From: Otis tarda
Lineage: Eukaryota > Chordata > Aves > Otidiformes > Otididae
DNA length: 64,000 bases
Direction of reading: 5' to 3'
Assembly: GCA_026413225.1 (NCBI GenBank)
Contig: CM048552.1
Coordinates: forward strand, 138,521,053-138,585,052
Under the pieces are notes generated by a model. The model was not told the origin of the DNA. It did no database searches and saw nothing but the letters and a program-made list of their open reading frames with translations. Below are positions 1-14,865 of the stretch, in pieces; the stretch's first letter is position 1, and each line of letters begins with the position of its first letter. The position numbers were made by a program, and so were the translations under genes.

Positions 1-3000
1 CATCTGGGAAGAAAGGATCTTGCTTTATGTGTACAATGGAATGGGTTAAATGAAAACTGAACAGAGCAGAGAAATGAATGAAGAGGCTTAAAAAAAAAGG
101 AATAATCTATTTGTTCTCCCCTTGAAAGAGACAAAATTTGATGGATTATAAAGTTTGGTTGCCTAGAGATGAGTAGTCAAAACTGTGTAATCTGGGATTA
201 CCTTCTGTTGTAGTCTAAAATACCAGGGTTGGCTTGCCATGAATGTCTATACTTCCCTCTTTCATCAGCACGCAACTACAAAATAGTGCCTTTCTCCAGG
301 AGACTTGTAACAACTACTCTATGTATGAGAGTCTCTTGCATGATTCACTTACTTGATTCCACACCTGGCTTAGAGAGTAGGATGAAGGATTAATTTCTTT
401 ATTTTTCATGAGCTGACATGTCCCATCCCTGTCAATCCTTTGGTAGTTCTCACCTTTCCTCATGCCAGATCCTCTGGCTTTATCACATCCTGAAGACCTC
501 TTCTATCACCAGCTTACAAAAACAACAGGAAATCTTTCAGCATAAAGTTTGTGAATGTCTTAAATGTTCTTTTTTTTTTTTTAATGTTCCTTCTCTTCAG
601 CCAAGTTACTAGACTATTTTGCAATACAAAATAAGATAGAGAATATTCTTTTGGCTTCAACTACCACCTAGTGCAACCTAACGTAACAAGGAAGTAAAAG
701 ACGCAGTGAGCTGACTGGCTGAAGGCAAACAGAGTCCCTTTGCCAGCATCAAGTCTGCCTTGAATTCTCAGAAAAGATGAAGAAAAGAAACAGGAATTTC
801 TAAGTCCCTACCTTGGGAAGGAAGGTTATCTTCTACAGCATGTAGAAGACCGGCAGATCTAAGGATCTGACTAGATTGTGTGATTACCACCAAGGCAAAG
901 TAGTTATTTCAAAGTGCTGCTGGTAACAAACACTACAGAAAACCAATTTTCTCCATTGTGGCTAATTCTTATGTCCTTGGCATTAGCAAATGTGTGGAAA
1001 TTATGAAATAAAGTGTTTGAAACAATGACAATGAGATTCGTACCTCAACCTCACCCCAGACAGAAAAAAAAGACAATTTTTGAATGCAAGAGATCTTCCT
1101 GTGTGCTACTACCAAAGAATAAAGTCCCAAAGCACTGTCATTATTAAGACTTTTTTAAAAATTATTGATTGGTTAACTCAGGTTTAAAATTCAAACTTTT
1201 TTTCACAAAGTTGCCTTCTGACATTGCTATTCATTGTATAGGTTATCCTAGAGCAATATCTAAGAGTAATAAACTACTTCTCACTAGAAAATTAAATCCT
1301 CAGCTGTCTTTGTGTATTTACCACCTGAGACAAGGGTGATGAATGCACATATCTGGCTGTATCTCAAGTGATCAAATATTTTATAGCTAACCAAGAACAT
1401 TATGATTTTATAATGTGAGCTTTCAGATTCCTTTTGCATTCAGTAATAAAGGAATTACTTTATAACTGTCCTGAGCCAATCATCTTTCCCGATCCATATA
1501 TCTTAAATAGATGTCATTCCAGTTAAAGGAATTTGAATATTGAAGAATCTGTTCTATAAGTTAGAAGTAAAAACTTCAAGTAAACACTGTTGATGTATAT
1601 TTTCTATCTTCACTTTACGGTTTTTTGATACATCTTTGTCAGCTTTCTATTATGGAGAAAAATGAGCTGAAAATCTTCAAAATGACAAAAAAAAAAAAAA
1701 GGAAATAAACAGATGTATATTTGTAGTCTTCTATTCCATCACTGTTGTCCATAAAATTTTATATTTTGGATCTTGAAAACTCCCCATGAAAAATAAATAA
1801 TTATCTTATTCACATAACATTTATAAAGGGCTTCAAATTTTGTTAAACACAGAAAATGTATTTTAAGCCAAAGCTTCAAGAATGAATTCTTTGGATTCAA
1901 CCTGAATGCCAGAGCCCTGACCTTTAACACTTCCTAGACCAAAAGGGAAACTATAACAAATATGTGTCAAGAGGTGATGACTCTTCTCTCTGTCATCTTA
2001 AGAAACTTAGCAGTATTCTGTGCCCTTCCAAGCATAAACATTATTACATCAATAACAAGTGATGTCCAGATGAAGCAAGCAAATCTTTAACTAATTAAGA
2101 ATCAAGCTGTTTCATATTGTTCACTATTTTGTTAGCTTTCATTTGGTGAATATTATCAAGATCTTTCTGCTTCCTCAATTTTCTCATTTTGGAAATGGTC
2201 CCATAAAAATAATCATAGAAACCTTCTTTTGATCATTGTAATGTTTATAACTATGACACTTACCAGTTGCTTTGTTAAGAATAATAAAAAAAAAAATCTA
2301 CCTTCAGTCTAGAGGGCTATTAATGGAATGTGGATGACTAAACAAAGAGGTACTTACACATAGAATACAGCCTTGCCTGAACAAACTGGTGAAGAAATCC
2401 ACAAGAAAACTCCATGAGTGGTTTAAAAAATGCAGAAGTTAAGTCAGTTAAGAAATTTATATAACTTAAATGCCCACCTGAAACAGATAAAGTTACTATA
2501 TTAGTGTGGATTATATATTTTACTTTTTATGGGGGTTATATGAAGATACAGCAGTTTTCCATGCCTAACAGTAATGCAACGCAAATGCTGTTTTTTCTTT
2601 TTCCTAGAACAATGTCAAAGAGAGAAGAAAGTGGTAAAAAATAATTGTTTTCTTCTTTACAATGTGACAGAAAGTGCAATCAAAAGAACTGAAACGCTAA
2701 TGCAGGAAAAAAAATATAGTAAGTGAATTCTGATAGCCTTTCATTCAGTGTTGACAAAGCTACAGATAGGGATCTGCTGCAAGAACACAAGTTACTGCAA
2801 TGCAGAGAATTTATCAGAAAATGCAGAATATCAGGAACATGATGTCAAGTCTTTGCTTTAAGACTACAAAGAAGCAACCAACAAATCAATAGCGTTTAAA
2901 GCAGTTTACTGATAAATCCTGGAAATAAAATTATCTCTCCTCAGCTAAGCCTCTAATCTATGATTATCGTGTCATAAAAATAGGTCTTCCATTTTCCCTG

Positions 3001-6000
3001 GGTATAACTGGATACAAACAAATTTGTAAAGATGACTGACTCCATTTTGAAAGAACAAGTTTGCTATCATAAATCACACTGCAACTAAACCTTGTAAGTC
3101 ATTATAATTTGACTGCTAGTGGGAGAAGGGAAGAGACACAAAAATGTCATTTTAGGAATGAAAGGGAGTAAAATAAGCTGATATTGCATAGAACTACTGT
3201 CAATCATGCAGCTACCACTACAGTCATTCTACTGTACTTGCAGAGCTTGGAGAGTCTTTTCCTTTTGAGTGGTTAGTAAATCCATCTAATCATCTTTTTC
3301 CTCCCAGTGACAGCTCTCAAGTCTGGTCACCTTCCCTTTTTGCTGACAGTTACAGCTTTTTTTTTTGTCTGCTTCTAAACAGAAAGATTTTCCATAAGTG
3401 AGAAGCAGAGAATGGTTGCTGTAGTGTAGATAAATCAGTGAAATCTCCATCAGGCCATTTGATCATCATATTCTGCTTGTATACAGAATCAAATGTACAT
3501 ATTTCGGCTATCTTAGGAGTATAATTCTGTAATTCCCAATGTTTATGTCTATAAGAGCCCATCTGTGAAGTAGAAGTTACTTATCAGCTGATTTGCACTC
3601 ATGATAGGTTATAAATCTGTAAAATTCTACTACAGACAATACTTAATGAAAGATATTTTTAATGAAGTCTATGAAGAGTGACAAGTTACCCAACAGTACT
3701 CTCATATATGCGCATAACACATTAGTTAATGTTTTATATTAGAACTGCTGGCCAGCTGAGATGTCATTTATTGTTTTCTCTATATAAATATAATTATAGC
3801 TATAAAAATATAGCAAGAGACTTAAAATGTTTACAGACTAATTAGAATCACCATATTAGTGAAGATGTTTGAAATGTTATTAATGGATCATTTGCAAACT
3901 CTTCTATACTACAAAAACTATCATTTGCATTTTATGTCCCATTTTAATACCATCATCCCAATGCTCCTCATCAATATCAGTAAGTATAAGAATACTGAAA
4001 AATGTCCTTCAGAATGCAATTTAAATCCTCTTCCTAATGAACTTCAACAATATTAGAAAAAAAGTTCATAAATGTCTTCAGAACAACATGCCACATTTTG
4101 AAGAAGAAGATTTAAAAAAAAAAAAAAATTCCAAACCTGACTGTAAAATGTCAAAAAATGTAATCGGACAAATTGGTTGGAAAAAGTCTTAACTGCTCTC
4201 ATTGCTCCTTTTCTTTGTATTGCAATGCCCCCTGCAGGTGTAAAGGAGCCTCTGTTAGAAGAGAACATTATTACATCAACATTTTCTTCAGGCTCTCAGA
4301 GGTGGCTATTTCCTACACATACCAGTACCCAAAGTTTTGTTGTGTCTTGGTATCAAATTACATATCTTCGTAATTAGTGAGGTTTTTTTGGTATGACTTA
4401 GTCCTTGCAAACTGGATGCCAGCAAATTACCTGTTCCGTCACAGTTCAGTTTTCAGTATTGGTCAATCTATCCAATCAGTTAATTTAACGTGTATCACCT
4501 ATAAGGTCTTTTTTCAATTAAAATCCTAATCTGCATAATTAAAGAAAATAACATACATGAAGCAGTGAATTCTTTGCTAAGTAAATACAGAAATTTATAT
4601 CAACATTTTTTTTTTTTTGTTGGCCTGTAGAAAACTGGAAATTCTGGAAAGAACTGGCTGCAGACTTGGTTTAACTATCATGTCTCATCTTCTGCTTTAA
4701 CTAGATACTGTTACACAAGAATATTAAAACAAATTAAAAAAAAAAAACAACAAAAAAACACACAAGTACAAAAATTTCAGAACGAAATGTAAAGGCTGCC
4801 CTACTGTCCTTTCTGTTCAGTGCTGAAGGGACACAGGAGATTAGGAAGCAAATCTTATTTTAATGCTTTTTGTGATTCATGTCACCAAATTTGATTCTCC
4901 TCATTGAACTTTAGATACCTACTCAGACAAATATAATGCTAAGTATCTGAAAAAAGGTGTTTACTATCTGAAAGGAAGATATTATATTAAAAATTCTTAA
5001 TCCATAGAAATAAACAGCATTTATTTAAATATTGTCAAATGAATCATAGAGAATAACTACTTGTGATCAGGAATACACAGTCACTTTAACTTGTCCCTCT
5101 GGAATAGGAAACAGCTTTTTTTCTGAAAAAAATATTTTCTTTTTTTAGTTGGCAGGACTAGATCATGAGTAATAGAGGAGGTAGGAAGAAGAGAGAAAGA
5201 CTCTCTTTTCAACAGCAGCATAGACCTATGCAAGTTTTACAAAAACCTGTAACTATGGGCTTCAGCTTGCAGGGAACTAAATCCAGAAAGTAAGAAGTCG
5301 TTCCCCTTTCTCTATATCATTGAAAGTACACAGAAACTGAGGACAAATAACTAACAACTTACTGGGAAAAAAAAAATGGTTGAGAGCAAAAGCATGATGA
5401 ATCTACCCTAGATCAATATCCTTCTAAGATCAGTGAATAAAAATGGACCAGAGGCTATGTTTGAGTTCAGCAACTACACATAATTAACCACAGCACTAAT
5501 ATTTTGCTATAATCCTGGAAGTCTTTGAAATTAAATGCCTTAAAGTTCATATGGGTGAAAGTGAAACAGCTTCCCTGTGCAGCACTGACAACATCTAGGT
5601 AAATTGTTGACTAAGATTATAACCACTTCTGGATCACAAGCACTTGCTTAAGATTCTTAGTGCTATAAATTAAACCACAGACTACTTCAGTTCTGTTTGA
5701 TCTTCCTAACAGTCAAAAGATTATGGCTGTGTTACTGAAAGAAGAGCTGAAGCAAACAAAATTAGTGACTTTTGCTTTAATATATTTGACTCACGGAGAT
5801 CTGCTGCTCTGCTGGTGCAGAAAAAAATACAGCACATCTTTTTTCTTTTCAGATAAATCCAAAATCTAGGCCTATATTCATATTCTAGGCTAACCTCTGC
5901 TTTTCCTTTGTTGAACACATATGACATCAATGATGATGTTTGAGGATGAGAGCATAAGGTGAACAAGCAACAACAAGGGCACTAATATGCTATCAAGACC

Positions 6001-9000
6001 AAGTGCTATAAAGTTCTAATGCTTTTCTGGAAAACATTAGAAACAGTTTTAACCAGACAAGTCATATGTGCTGATTTGTTGCTTACAAACACCTCAAAGG
6101 CTGTGTCGTTCCATTAGCTGAAAGAAGAAAGATACTTACCTACATTTCTTAAAAAACAAAAACCTAGCAAAAAGTGCAGCACATTTTTCTAAATTCAGTC
6201 TGAAGGCATCTATCCATCCTTTTTGACTGAAAGTGCTAAAAATTAATCAAACACTTAAGAAGATGGTTCACTTTAGCTGTATAAATGCTGAATATCAAGA
6301 CTGGGAAGCTCAAAGATAATATCTGGCATAAGTAGGACTCTTGCTCTAGAATGATCAAACAGCACTGGCATTTTGCAATTTGTTACTTTCTTAAAAACTA
6401 GAAATCTTGTACCATAATAACCTTTCCTTGGTTTAATTTAAAATTACATCAATTTTTTTTTCAAAATGGGAAAGCAGAAAAAAACAGAACTTTCATGAAG
6501 GTTATGCATATGTATACTCTCTCAGAACATCCAGTGATACAGCCCTAAAGTCATATTTCTAAAATAAAACAGTGTGCTTTCCTACTACAGCATAAGGTCC
6601 ATGCTACTACAGTCTTACAACTGTGTCATACCCAGATCAATTTCTGACATCAAAAAATCAAATAACTGCTGTTACTTCTGCTGTTAGCTGGGCTTCTTAT
6701 TAAGGGGGTATTTTTTTAGGTAGATATATATTGAATGCTACAACTGAATCCCAGTTCTGTTTTCCTTCATAGTTTGGTTTTCTTTTGTCTTACAAATTTA
6801 CGGTATCATTAAAGTTTTTCAATTCTAAAATGCAGAAATTAGGCAGCTAGAAACCAGTTGTACTGAAAATGGAAATATAATGGGAGACATGCAAACCTGC
6901 AATCAAATTTATGCCAAGAACCTTACCAGACAGATTGAACTCTTCCAGGAGAAGCCTAAAATGATAGAAGTTTTTCCTCTTTGAGGATATTTGCACCTCA
7001 CAGATTAAGCTGAGCATATGCAAATTTCTTCACCTTGTACAATTCATGTTTACAATATAAGAATGATTTCCTTCTGGATTCACCTGATTTGAAAGCATAA
7101 ATATCCAGAAACTGTCAAAATATAATATGTCAATTTTAATTTAACATTTAATAAATCAGACTCTAAAGGATGATCTGGAAAAATCCTTTTGTACTAAAGA
7201 AGCCTGAAGCAAAAAGTACTAAAATTACTCTTAGTAAAAAGAATATACAAGAAGAGTAAGTTTTTTTGCCCTAGATAGTTGCAAGAATGTCACAGACTTT
7301 TGCTGAATAAACTTAACCTTTTGTAGGCCAAAGTTCATATGGTCACATGGTAGATTCACAGCATTTCACTGACAGTTTGCACTTAAAAAAAATCCAGTTG
7401 CATACATATTATCTGAACATAGACTGCCATAATTAAAGCTAATCAAACCAATTAATGGGTCAGATATACAGATCAAGACAACTACGAAAATGTAAACAAA
7501 CAGCAACTGAAAAATTTAACTCCTTTTAAAGGTTCATTTAACTCCTATCAAAATATCAGTTGGTGCATACACAGATTTAAATAGAGAGGCTTCACAGCCT
7601 CTGTCCATGAAGGTCTCATCCTGGTTGCAACAGTACAGACATTGCCTTCATCTCTCCAGTGACAACAGGTTTAGCTTGTGCTTATTTGCAAGGGCAAATA
7701 AGTATTTTTGCCCTCAGAATCTTTAAGGTCAGTTATCACTTCTGAAAGCACCAAGGCTAATTAAATGTAACTGAGGATTTTCTTCAAGTTTACACAATGA
7801 TGCAAAAGTGCAAAGAATGATTACTGTATACAGCATAATTCTAAAGCGGTAGTTTTATTATTTATCAAATAAACTGAACTTTATATTGCCTACAGAAATA
7901 GAATGCTTCAGTGAGGCTTCAATATACATTTGAAGCCTGTGTACCTCTTAAAACATCTTAAGATGTACTTTTCCCTCCTAGATGCACTGACTGATCAAGA
8001 GGAAATAAAAATGCAACTCCTTTTTTTTTCAGGTTCTGTGGATTCCCATGCAGTCACAGAGAAGCGGAGACAGCTCCTCTTCCAAATTACAGAGCTATCT
8101 ATTCACTTATTCTGTACATGATGGAGGCATGTAAACCAAAGCTGCTTTTATATTTCTTCTAAAAACATGTAAAAATACATTCTTTTATTCCCAGCCTGTA
8201 TAAGATGTTTGTCAGGGGTTCTGATACTGAGCTGTCATTGCTTCCTCCCGGGTATTCAGTAAACATCTTTACCTGTAACTGGCATTTATCATGAGGATCG
8301 TGATCATGAAGGTTGTAATGTATTTTAAAGCTAGCAGGAGCTATTTATTCACAACACAGTGGTGACAGAAGATAATTTTTTGTGGGTTTTGTCACTAACA
8401 CTTCTAGCAAGGAGAAAGGCTTTGTCCAGCAAGGACAAAGAAAAAACCTGAAATTAAATATTTCTGCTTAAAGAGTTAGTTTCATGCTTATTTAACTATC
8501 TGAACTTATGCAATGCTTTCAATAGATCACACTCAAATTATTCATAAAGAAATTGTCATCCATCTCTAATGATGATTCCAGAAAAGTATTTGCATATTTC
8601 ATTTAGTATTATTGCTCCAATCTAACAAAATCTATTCATTGATTTGTAAATTGCAGAAGAATGAATTTAAAATGCAATTTTTACCATTTAATAAGTGTAT
8701 TGAATATTTAGGGAGATCATTTTTGTCATGTCCTAAAATAAAATTTCTGAAACTATATTCAGTTCTGGAAGGTTGTTATTATTATAGTGTATTTCACCTG
8801 TGGTTTCCAAAGTTGGACATTTTTTTTTTGCAATAAAAATTTAATAAATTTAATTGTTTGGAAATTAGACTACTATCAAATACGAAAACTTATAAAAAAG
8901 GGTGACTGACAGTAACTCAGAGCAAAATATCCCAGAATTAAGCCATATTCAGATACCATGCACTTAGAACACACTGATGTCAAATGTCACCATGGACTAT

Positions 9001-9877
9001 TTATAGCATTTAAAAGTTGTCATAAAATAGCAAATTACATTGAAAGTACTGTGATATTTTTAAGTGTGCTTGTAAGAAATAAGTACTTTTAGTTTGAATT
9101 TCACCTGTAAGAATTCCTGCACTCTGAAATTAATTGTTCCCAAAGTGCTCCAGTCTCCCCCAGGCTTCCCAGAGGTGAAAAGCTCTGTCCCAGTATCAGA
9201 AGGGTCTGGGCTGAGAAGTGAGAAGTGAGAAGTCCTTGCTCACCGACAGACCTCTTTGCTCCTGCTTAAGATTCCTGAGAAGCAGAGTCAGAGAATTAGC
9301 ATACGACAGGAGCTCCTGCTGCCTGCTGCCACATGTAACCTGGGTTCAGAGGGACTTGACTGTGTCCCTGCTCTATGGTGAAAAACACTACAAGGTTGCT
9401 TACACAGTATCCATGAAGCCCGTGCAAAGGTTCCTGAGGATACACGGCAAGAGACTATAGTCAGAAAGGATAACCACGCAAAGACACTGGATTGTTTCAA
9501 CCGATTGTTTTTACCTGTAGTAACAAAACCATTCAAATGAAGACTCACTTAGGAAAAAAAATATCAGGATGGCATTTCTGTTAGAAAAGTGAGGCCTCTC
9601 CCCAGATTGACTTCATGTTTAGACAATGGTCTTAATTCTAAACATCATCTGGAACAGATTTCAACTCAGATGAGCTTTTCATCACTCACTTAGCTATTTC
9701 AAGATAGGTATATTTCCACAGTTTCTTTTGGAGCTAAGTGATTTAAATGCCTACTGAATTTTTCACTCTAGAATTCACATCTTAGAAATATTTATAAAGT
9801 ACCAACATTGAAAACATAAACTAGTTGATGTAAGCAGAGAGTTCTTTATTCTTTTCATGTTCTTTGTTTTTTTTCAT
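1..9877. other. Gene-free AT-rich intergenic (or distant intronic) DNA
   Basis: No recognisable coding exon, RNA gene or young repeat was found on either strand. The region is AT-rich with many short poly-A and poly-T runs, and its open frames are short and lack conserved motifs. One minus-strand frame at 3350-3562 begins directly after a pyrimidine-rich TTCACAG acceptor-like sequence and is listed as a weak candidate exon. The stretch could be intergenic or part of a long intron of a gene outside the window. Confidence 0.6.
3350..3562 (-). other. Weak candidate exon, unknown 70-codon frame
   Basis: The minus strand has an open frame of 70 codons whose ATG follows immediately after CTTCTACTTCACAG, a plausible splice acceptor. 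The predicted peptide has mixed composition (several W, D, K and Y residues, including KWPDGDFTDL) rather than the low-complexity look of its neighbours, and ends in a basic run at a stop. I do not recognise a family. No promoter, partner exon or poly(A) signal was identified, so this may well be chance. Confidence 0.12.
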
Positions 9878-11380
9878 AGAACTTAATGATCAAGTTAAAG
9901 AATCTGCAGATTCTTTTCATTAACTTGTGGATGAAGTTGCCAAGCCACTGTCCATCACATTTGAGAAGTCATGGCGCTCTAGTGAGGTTTCCACTGACTG
10001 CAAAAGGGAAAACACAACCCCCATTTTTAAAAAAGGGAAAAAAGAAAGACTCAAGTGACCACAGGTCAGTCAGTCTCACTTCTGTGCCTGGCAAGGTCAT
10101 GGAGCAGATCCTCCTGGAAACCATATGAAGGCACATGGAAAATAAGGAGGTGATTAGTGGCAGCGAACACAGCTTCACTAAGGGCAAATAGTGCCTGACT
10201 AATCTAGTGGCCTTTTCTGATGGGGTTACAGCTTTTGTGGATAAGGCAAGAGCAACTGACATCATCTACCTGGACCTGTGTAAAGCTTTTGACACTGTCC
10301 CGTACGACATCCTTGTCTCTAAACTGGCGAGACAGGGATTTGATGGGCAGATCATTCAGTGGATAAGAAATTGGCTAGATGGCCACACTCAAAGAGTTGT
10401 GATCAATGGCTCAATGTCCAAGTAGAGATCGGTGATGAGTGGCATTCCTCGGGCTTGTTATTGAGACCAGTGCTGTTTAACATCTTTGTTGGAGACATGA
10501 ACAGTGGGATAGAGTGCATCCTCTGCAAGTTCGCCGATGACACAAAGCTGTGTGGGTTGGTCAACACGCTGGAAGGGAGGGATGCCACCCAGAGGGACCT
10601 TGACAAGCTAGAGAGGTGGGCCCATGCAACCCTCATTAAGTTCAACCAGCCCAAGTGCAAGGTCCTGCACACGAGTTGTGGCAATCCCAAGCACAAATAC
10701 AGGCTACATGGAGAATGAATTGACAGCAGCCCTGAGGAGAAAACTTGGGAGTAGATGAGAAGTTTAACATGAGCAGGCAATGTAGCTTGCAGCCCAGAAG
10801 GCCAACCGCATCCTGGGCTGCATCAAGAGGAGTGTGGCCAGCAGGTCGAGGGAGGTGAGTCTACCCCTCTACTCCGCCCTGGTGAGACCCCACTTGGAGT
10901 ACTGCATCCAGCTCTGGAGGCCTCAACATAAGAAGGACATGCACTAGTTGGAGAGGGTCCAGAGGAGGGCCATGAAAATGATCAGAGGACTGGAGCACCT
11001 CGCCTATGAGGACAGGCTGAGAGAGTTGGGGCTGTTCAGCCTGGAGAAGAGAATGCTCCAGGCAGACCTTATAGCAGCCTTCCAATACCTAAAGAGGAGG
11101 AAAGATGGGAGAAACTCTTTAGCAGGGTCTGTTGTGATAGGACAAGGAGTAATGGTTTTAAAATAGAGGGAGGTAGATTCAGACTGGTCATAAAGAAAAA
11201 ATTTTTTACACTGAGGTGGTGGATGCCCCGTCCCTGGAAACATTCAAGGCCAGGTTTGACAGAGCTCTGAGCAACCTGATCTGGTTGGAGATGTCCCTGC
11301 TCCTTGCAGGTAGAGTTGGACTAGATGACCTTTAAAGGTTCCTTCCAATCCAAACTATTCTATGATTCTATGATGATTCT
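9878..11380 (+). mobile_element. CR1 LINE, 5'-truncated, decayed
   Basis: A plus-strand CR1 non-LTR retrotransposon. It begins in ORF2 upstream of the reverse-transcriptase core and runs to a 3' tail ending TTCTATGATTCTATGATGAT. Recognisable RT pieces are motif A ([10 protein letters not shown], about 10279-10308) and motif C (KFADDTKL, about 10527-10550), followed by the CR1 C-terminal region ([23 protein letters not shown]). The frame is broken by stops and frameshifts. Between A and C the usual [10 protein letters not shown] has decayed to an SGIPRACY-like sequence followed by a stop. Not functional. Confidence 0.93.
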
Positions 11381-13918
11381 AAGTCTTTCTTAGATGGTTA
11401 TAGCTTCATCTTCCCTATATTCCCCAGCAGCAAGCTTTACACTTGTTTCAGGATATCTCAAGTCAGGCAGAAAACAGTATTACTGGATAACATTTCATTA
11501 AAGCCCCTGCTTTGTCAGGTAAAAATCTTGATCTCTTGGTAGCTAGTGTGAAGATTCAACAAATCTGTCAGAAAATGTAAGTACAGCAGTCATGCTTAGC
11601 GAACATATTCCATGGAGTGAGGGATTCAATTTTCCTTTTTTTAAGACACCAGATACTTTACTTTACTAAACTGTTTATATTTCACTTTTTTTTTTCTATC
11701 TGGCTTCAGTTCCTCACTAAATTCTGTTAAGTCTGGCAACTTAATTTTGTTATTATTTTGTAGTCATGATTAGAAAGTGGAAGACACACACAAAACATTT
11801 AGTACATGAACTTCGTGCAGGTTGCTTTGAAGGGCTGAAATTTTCCATCTAATTTTGCCTCCTTTTTATACTATTTTCTTGCATGAATACATTGTGTTTA
11901 TACACACATGTCTATTACAAGATCTCCAAGTCACTTAAGCAGATACTTACTACAAAAGTACAGTCTTGGTGGTAGAATCCTGAGAAAGGAAAGGTCTTGC
12001 AAACAAGTCATATTTATAGCTTTGTTCTGTCTCTATTGTAGAGTACAAATTAAATCTGATCTTTATGTACTACAGTAATGTAGAAAGAGCTTCAAATAGC
12101 AAGTGTTTGTCTTATGCAAATGTTGTTCAAGAGCTTTTAATGTTACAGCCAAATGTCCTTACAATAACATGTTTTGCTCATTTTACAGAGATGGAGATTA
12201 TTGTAGCTAGTAAAGTTTACTGGCATAACACATAAAGTGAAATACAGAGCTGAAGGAGCTGCAGAGCTAAAGTAGAACTCAGAAAAGACAGATGTGATAT
12301 TTTAAAAAAATTACCCCAAACCATGTGTGCCAAAACAGATTAAAATACAAACAGGAACTCAGACAATTTTGTCTTCTATCTTCTTCTGTCTACAGAATGT
12401 CTTATTCTGACTCACCAAGCCCTTTCCTATTGGCTCAGCAAATTTTATCTTGCTTTGCACTGAACTTGCCACAATTCCTTCCAAACAGGTATTTTTTAAA
12501 TAAAAAGTAATGTTTTGTCATAGTAAATCAACAAATAACTTCATTTTCACAGTCTAGTACTGTCTCAGCCAGAAAAGGAGACATTTAAGGTAAATGTTAG
12601 TGATGCTGCAGATCATGGTATCTGCAGATAGTACAACTAGACCATGTACTCTTGGGGTGTGTTACCTGGTGAAAGAGAGGATAAATCACTTTTGCCACTA
12701 AATGCCATTTGTAAGCACTTTTGAGGATGTGTTGATTCACCACATACTGCCTGTATGGAAAAAGGCAACTGTGTTTTCACAAGGAGGGGAGACAATAGGT
12801 CATGTGGAAATAAAAGGTGGTCAAAAAAAGCTGAAGTGATCATTCATGTCCTTACTCATGGAGTCTGGCTTCTTCCTCAGTTACTTGTTTGTATTTTTAC
12901 AAAGACCAAACTCCTGCCTAAGTACAGGAAACAAAGTCTTCTTTGTTCTTTCTACCTTTCTATGCATAGAAATAGAAAGCAAAGATGAAAATGCTTTAGT
13001 ATGTTTCGAGAGCTCTACTGTAACAGGCAAACATCTTTTACGTCTACAAACTCAGTTATGACCTTTTTAACTCTGAATCAGTAGCTACAAAGAACTGATG
13101 AGTCTTAACGAATCCACTTAAAATTCACACCATTAGTTTATTTAGATACATTTTCTTTACCGTTCCTTATATGGACAAAAGCTTAACAAAGACTAATAAA
13201 TTGATAGAAAGCATACTATAAAAAATAAACAGAGTGGTAATTTGCTTAATTAGTCACTGAAAGACAAATGTTGCTACAAGAAACACTATTTTTAGAAATG
13301 TCACATGCAAAATGTAGTGGATACATGGGAAATACTTACAAAGAGATACAATGTAAGCATACTCATTAAGTTCGCCACTGTACATGTTTTCAATTGGTTT
13401 AATATGTGAAATACAAAGAAGACAAGATAAAACAACGCAAAGGTGAGACAGAGGGTCAAAAGAGGACAGATGGCAAGAAGATGAAAAAAACCCATGAAAA
13501 ATAATGACTTCTGGTAACTGCACATACAATACATTATGCAATACAGAGAAATTATCAGTAGTACAAAGATTTTAAAACCTTTCTCAATTCACATTAAAAA
13601 AATGCTTTTGCAAACATAGTACATGAAAAAATAGAATTTCATAGAGAATGAGGAAAAAATGTAATAACTTATCAATCTGCTAAAGTTGAAGTATTAAGGA
13701 CTGTGAAAGATGAAAAAAAAAACTAATTACTTTCATATTGAACTGGAACTTAGAAAGGAATGGTAGCCTACACATCAACAGTGGTTATTATGAGCTGACA
13801 CTCTTTATAAACACATCTCTCTTCATTCCTGTACCAAATCTCAGTTACTCAGAACAGAAGAAACAATAAACCAACATCTACAGAAGGATTTTCAGAGAAA
13901 GTGGTCGGGAGAACACCA
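11381..13918. other. Intergenic DNA, nothing recognised
   Basis: AT-rich sequence between two CR1 copies. I see no exon with matching splice sites, no RNA gene and no recent repeat. Open frames of up to about 95 codons on the minus strand near 13.25-13.54 kb are hydrophobic and low in complexity, and look like chance. Confidence 0.55.
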
Positions 13919-14080
13919 TAAAATCACAGAATCATGGAATGGTTTGAGTTTGAAGGGACCTTTAAAGGTCGTCTATTCCACCCCCCTTGCCACGGGCAGG
14001 GACATCTTTCACAAGATCAGGTTGCTCAAAGCCTCATCCAACCTGACCTTGAACACTCCCAGGGATGGGGCATCCAGAGC
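13919..14080 (-). mobile_element. CR1 LINE 3'-end fragment
   Basis: The reverse complement of a CR1 3' end. It opens with the tail (AATCACAGAATCATGGAATGG on the plus strand), passes through the conserved GGGACCTTTAAAGGTCGTC block and stops after GGGATGGGGCATCCAGAGC. The length fits the severe 5' truncation usual for CR1. Confidence 0.9.
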
Positions 14081-14865
14081 TTCTCTTCACGGGCATGGCA
14101 GCTGTGAACCTGAACACAGGCATCTACGCAGGCTGTGACAAGAGGAAAAAGATGCAGTGCAAAAGTAGACATTTTAAATAATGTGTTAGGAAATGAAATG
14201 AGACAAATTGTGAGCAGATGGAGTGATTTAACAGCAATGTGTCATTCTCCTTCTGTAGCGTCCATTTTACTGACTGAATTTTCTATTTAATGGATGAGTT
14301 CAGGTTTTGCTCTCTGGCTTCCAGACAGTAATTCATCTCACCTCAGAATTTCAAGTGACGGTAGACTCAGTATTTGGCAGCCAAGCGAGTCTACGCTGTT
14401 GCCAGGACACAGGCTTCTTCTGCCAAACTTCAATCATTCACCTTTGAGGTGGTTTTCTTAGACCTTCCTCAATGTCAATAAAGAAAAATAAGCAGGTTTA
14501 GAGAATGATTCACATCACGTATTTTAAAAGTCTACTCTGGGCTGAAATGAATTCCTTTCCAAAAATGTCTATTTCTCTTCACCATCCAGTGGGGTAACTT
14601 AGAATTACCAGTTCAAATATCCATGTCTAGACGGTAGCCCATGCCTGCATAGCTTTGATGAATCTCACCCAAGATACCAAAAACAGAAAGGAAAAACATG
14701 AAACTGTCTGCTGATACGAAAACAAACAAGAAAAAAATCACCAGGTCTTTTATGAACTATACGGACATTTATGAAAGATAACTCTTAATATCAAACAACA
14801 TGCATATATTTGGGATGCAATAAACCCCTTTATTTTGGAGAGAATAAAAACCAAGAGCAAAACAA
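14081..14865. other. Unassigned DNA between CR1 and LTR fragments
   Basis: No exon or repeat is recognised here. An AATAAA lies close to the LTR fragment that follows (around 14819), but no transcript is evident. Confidence 0.5.
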
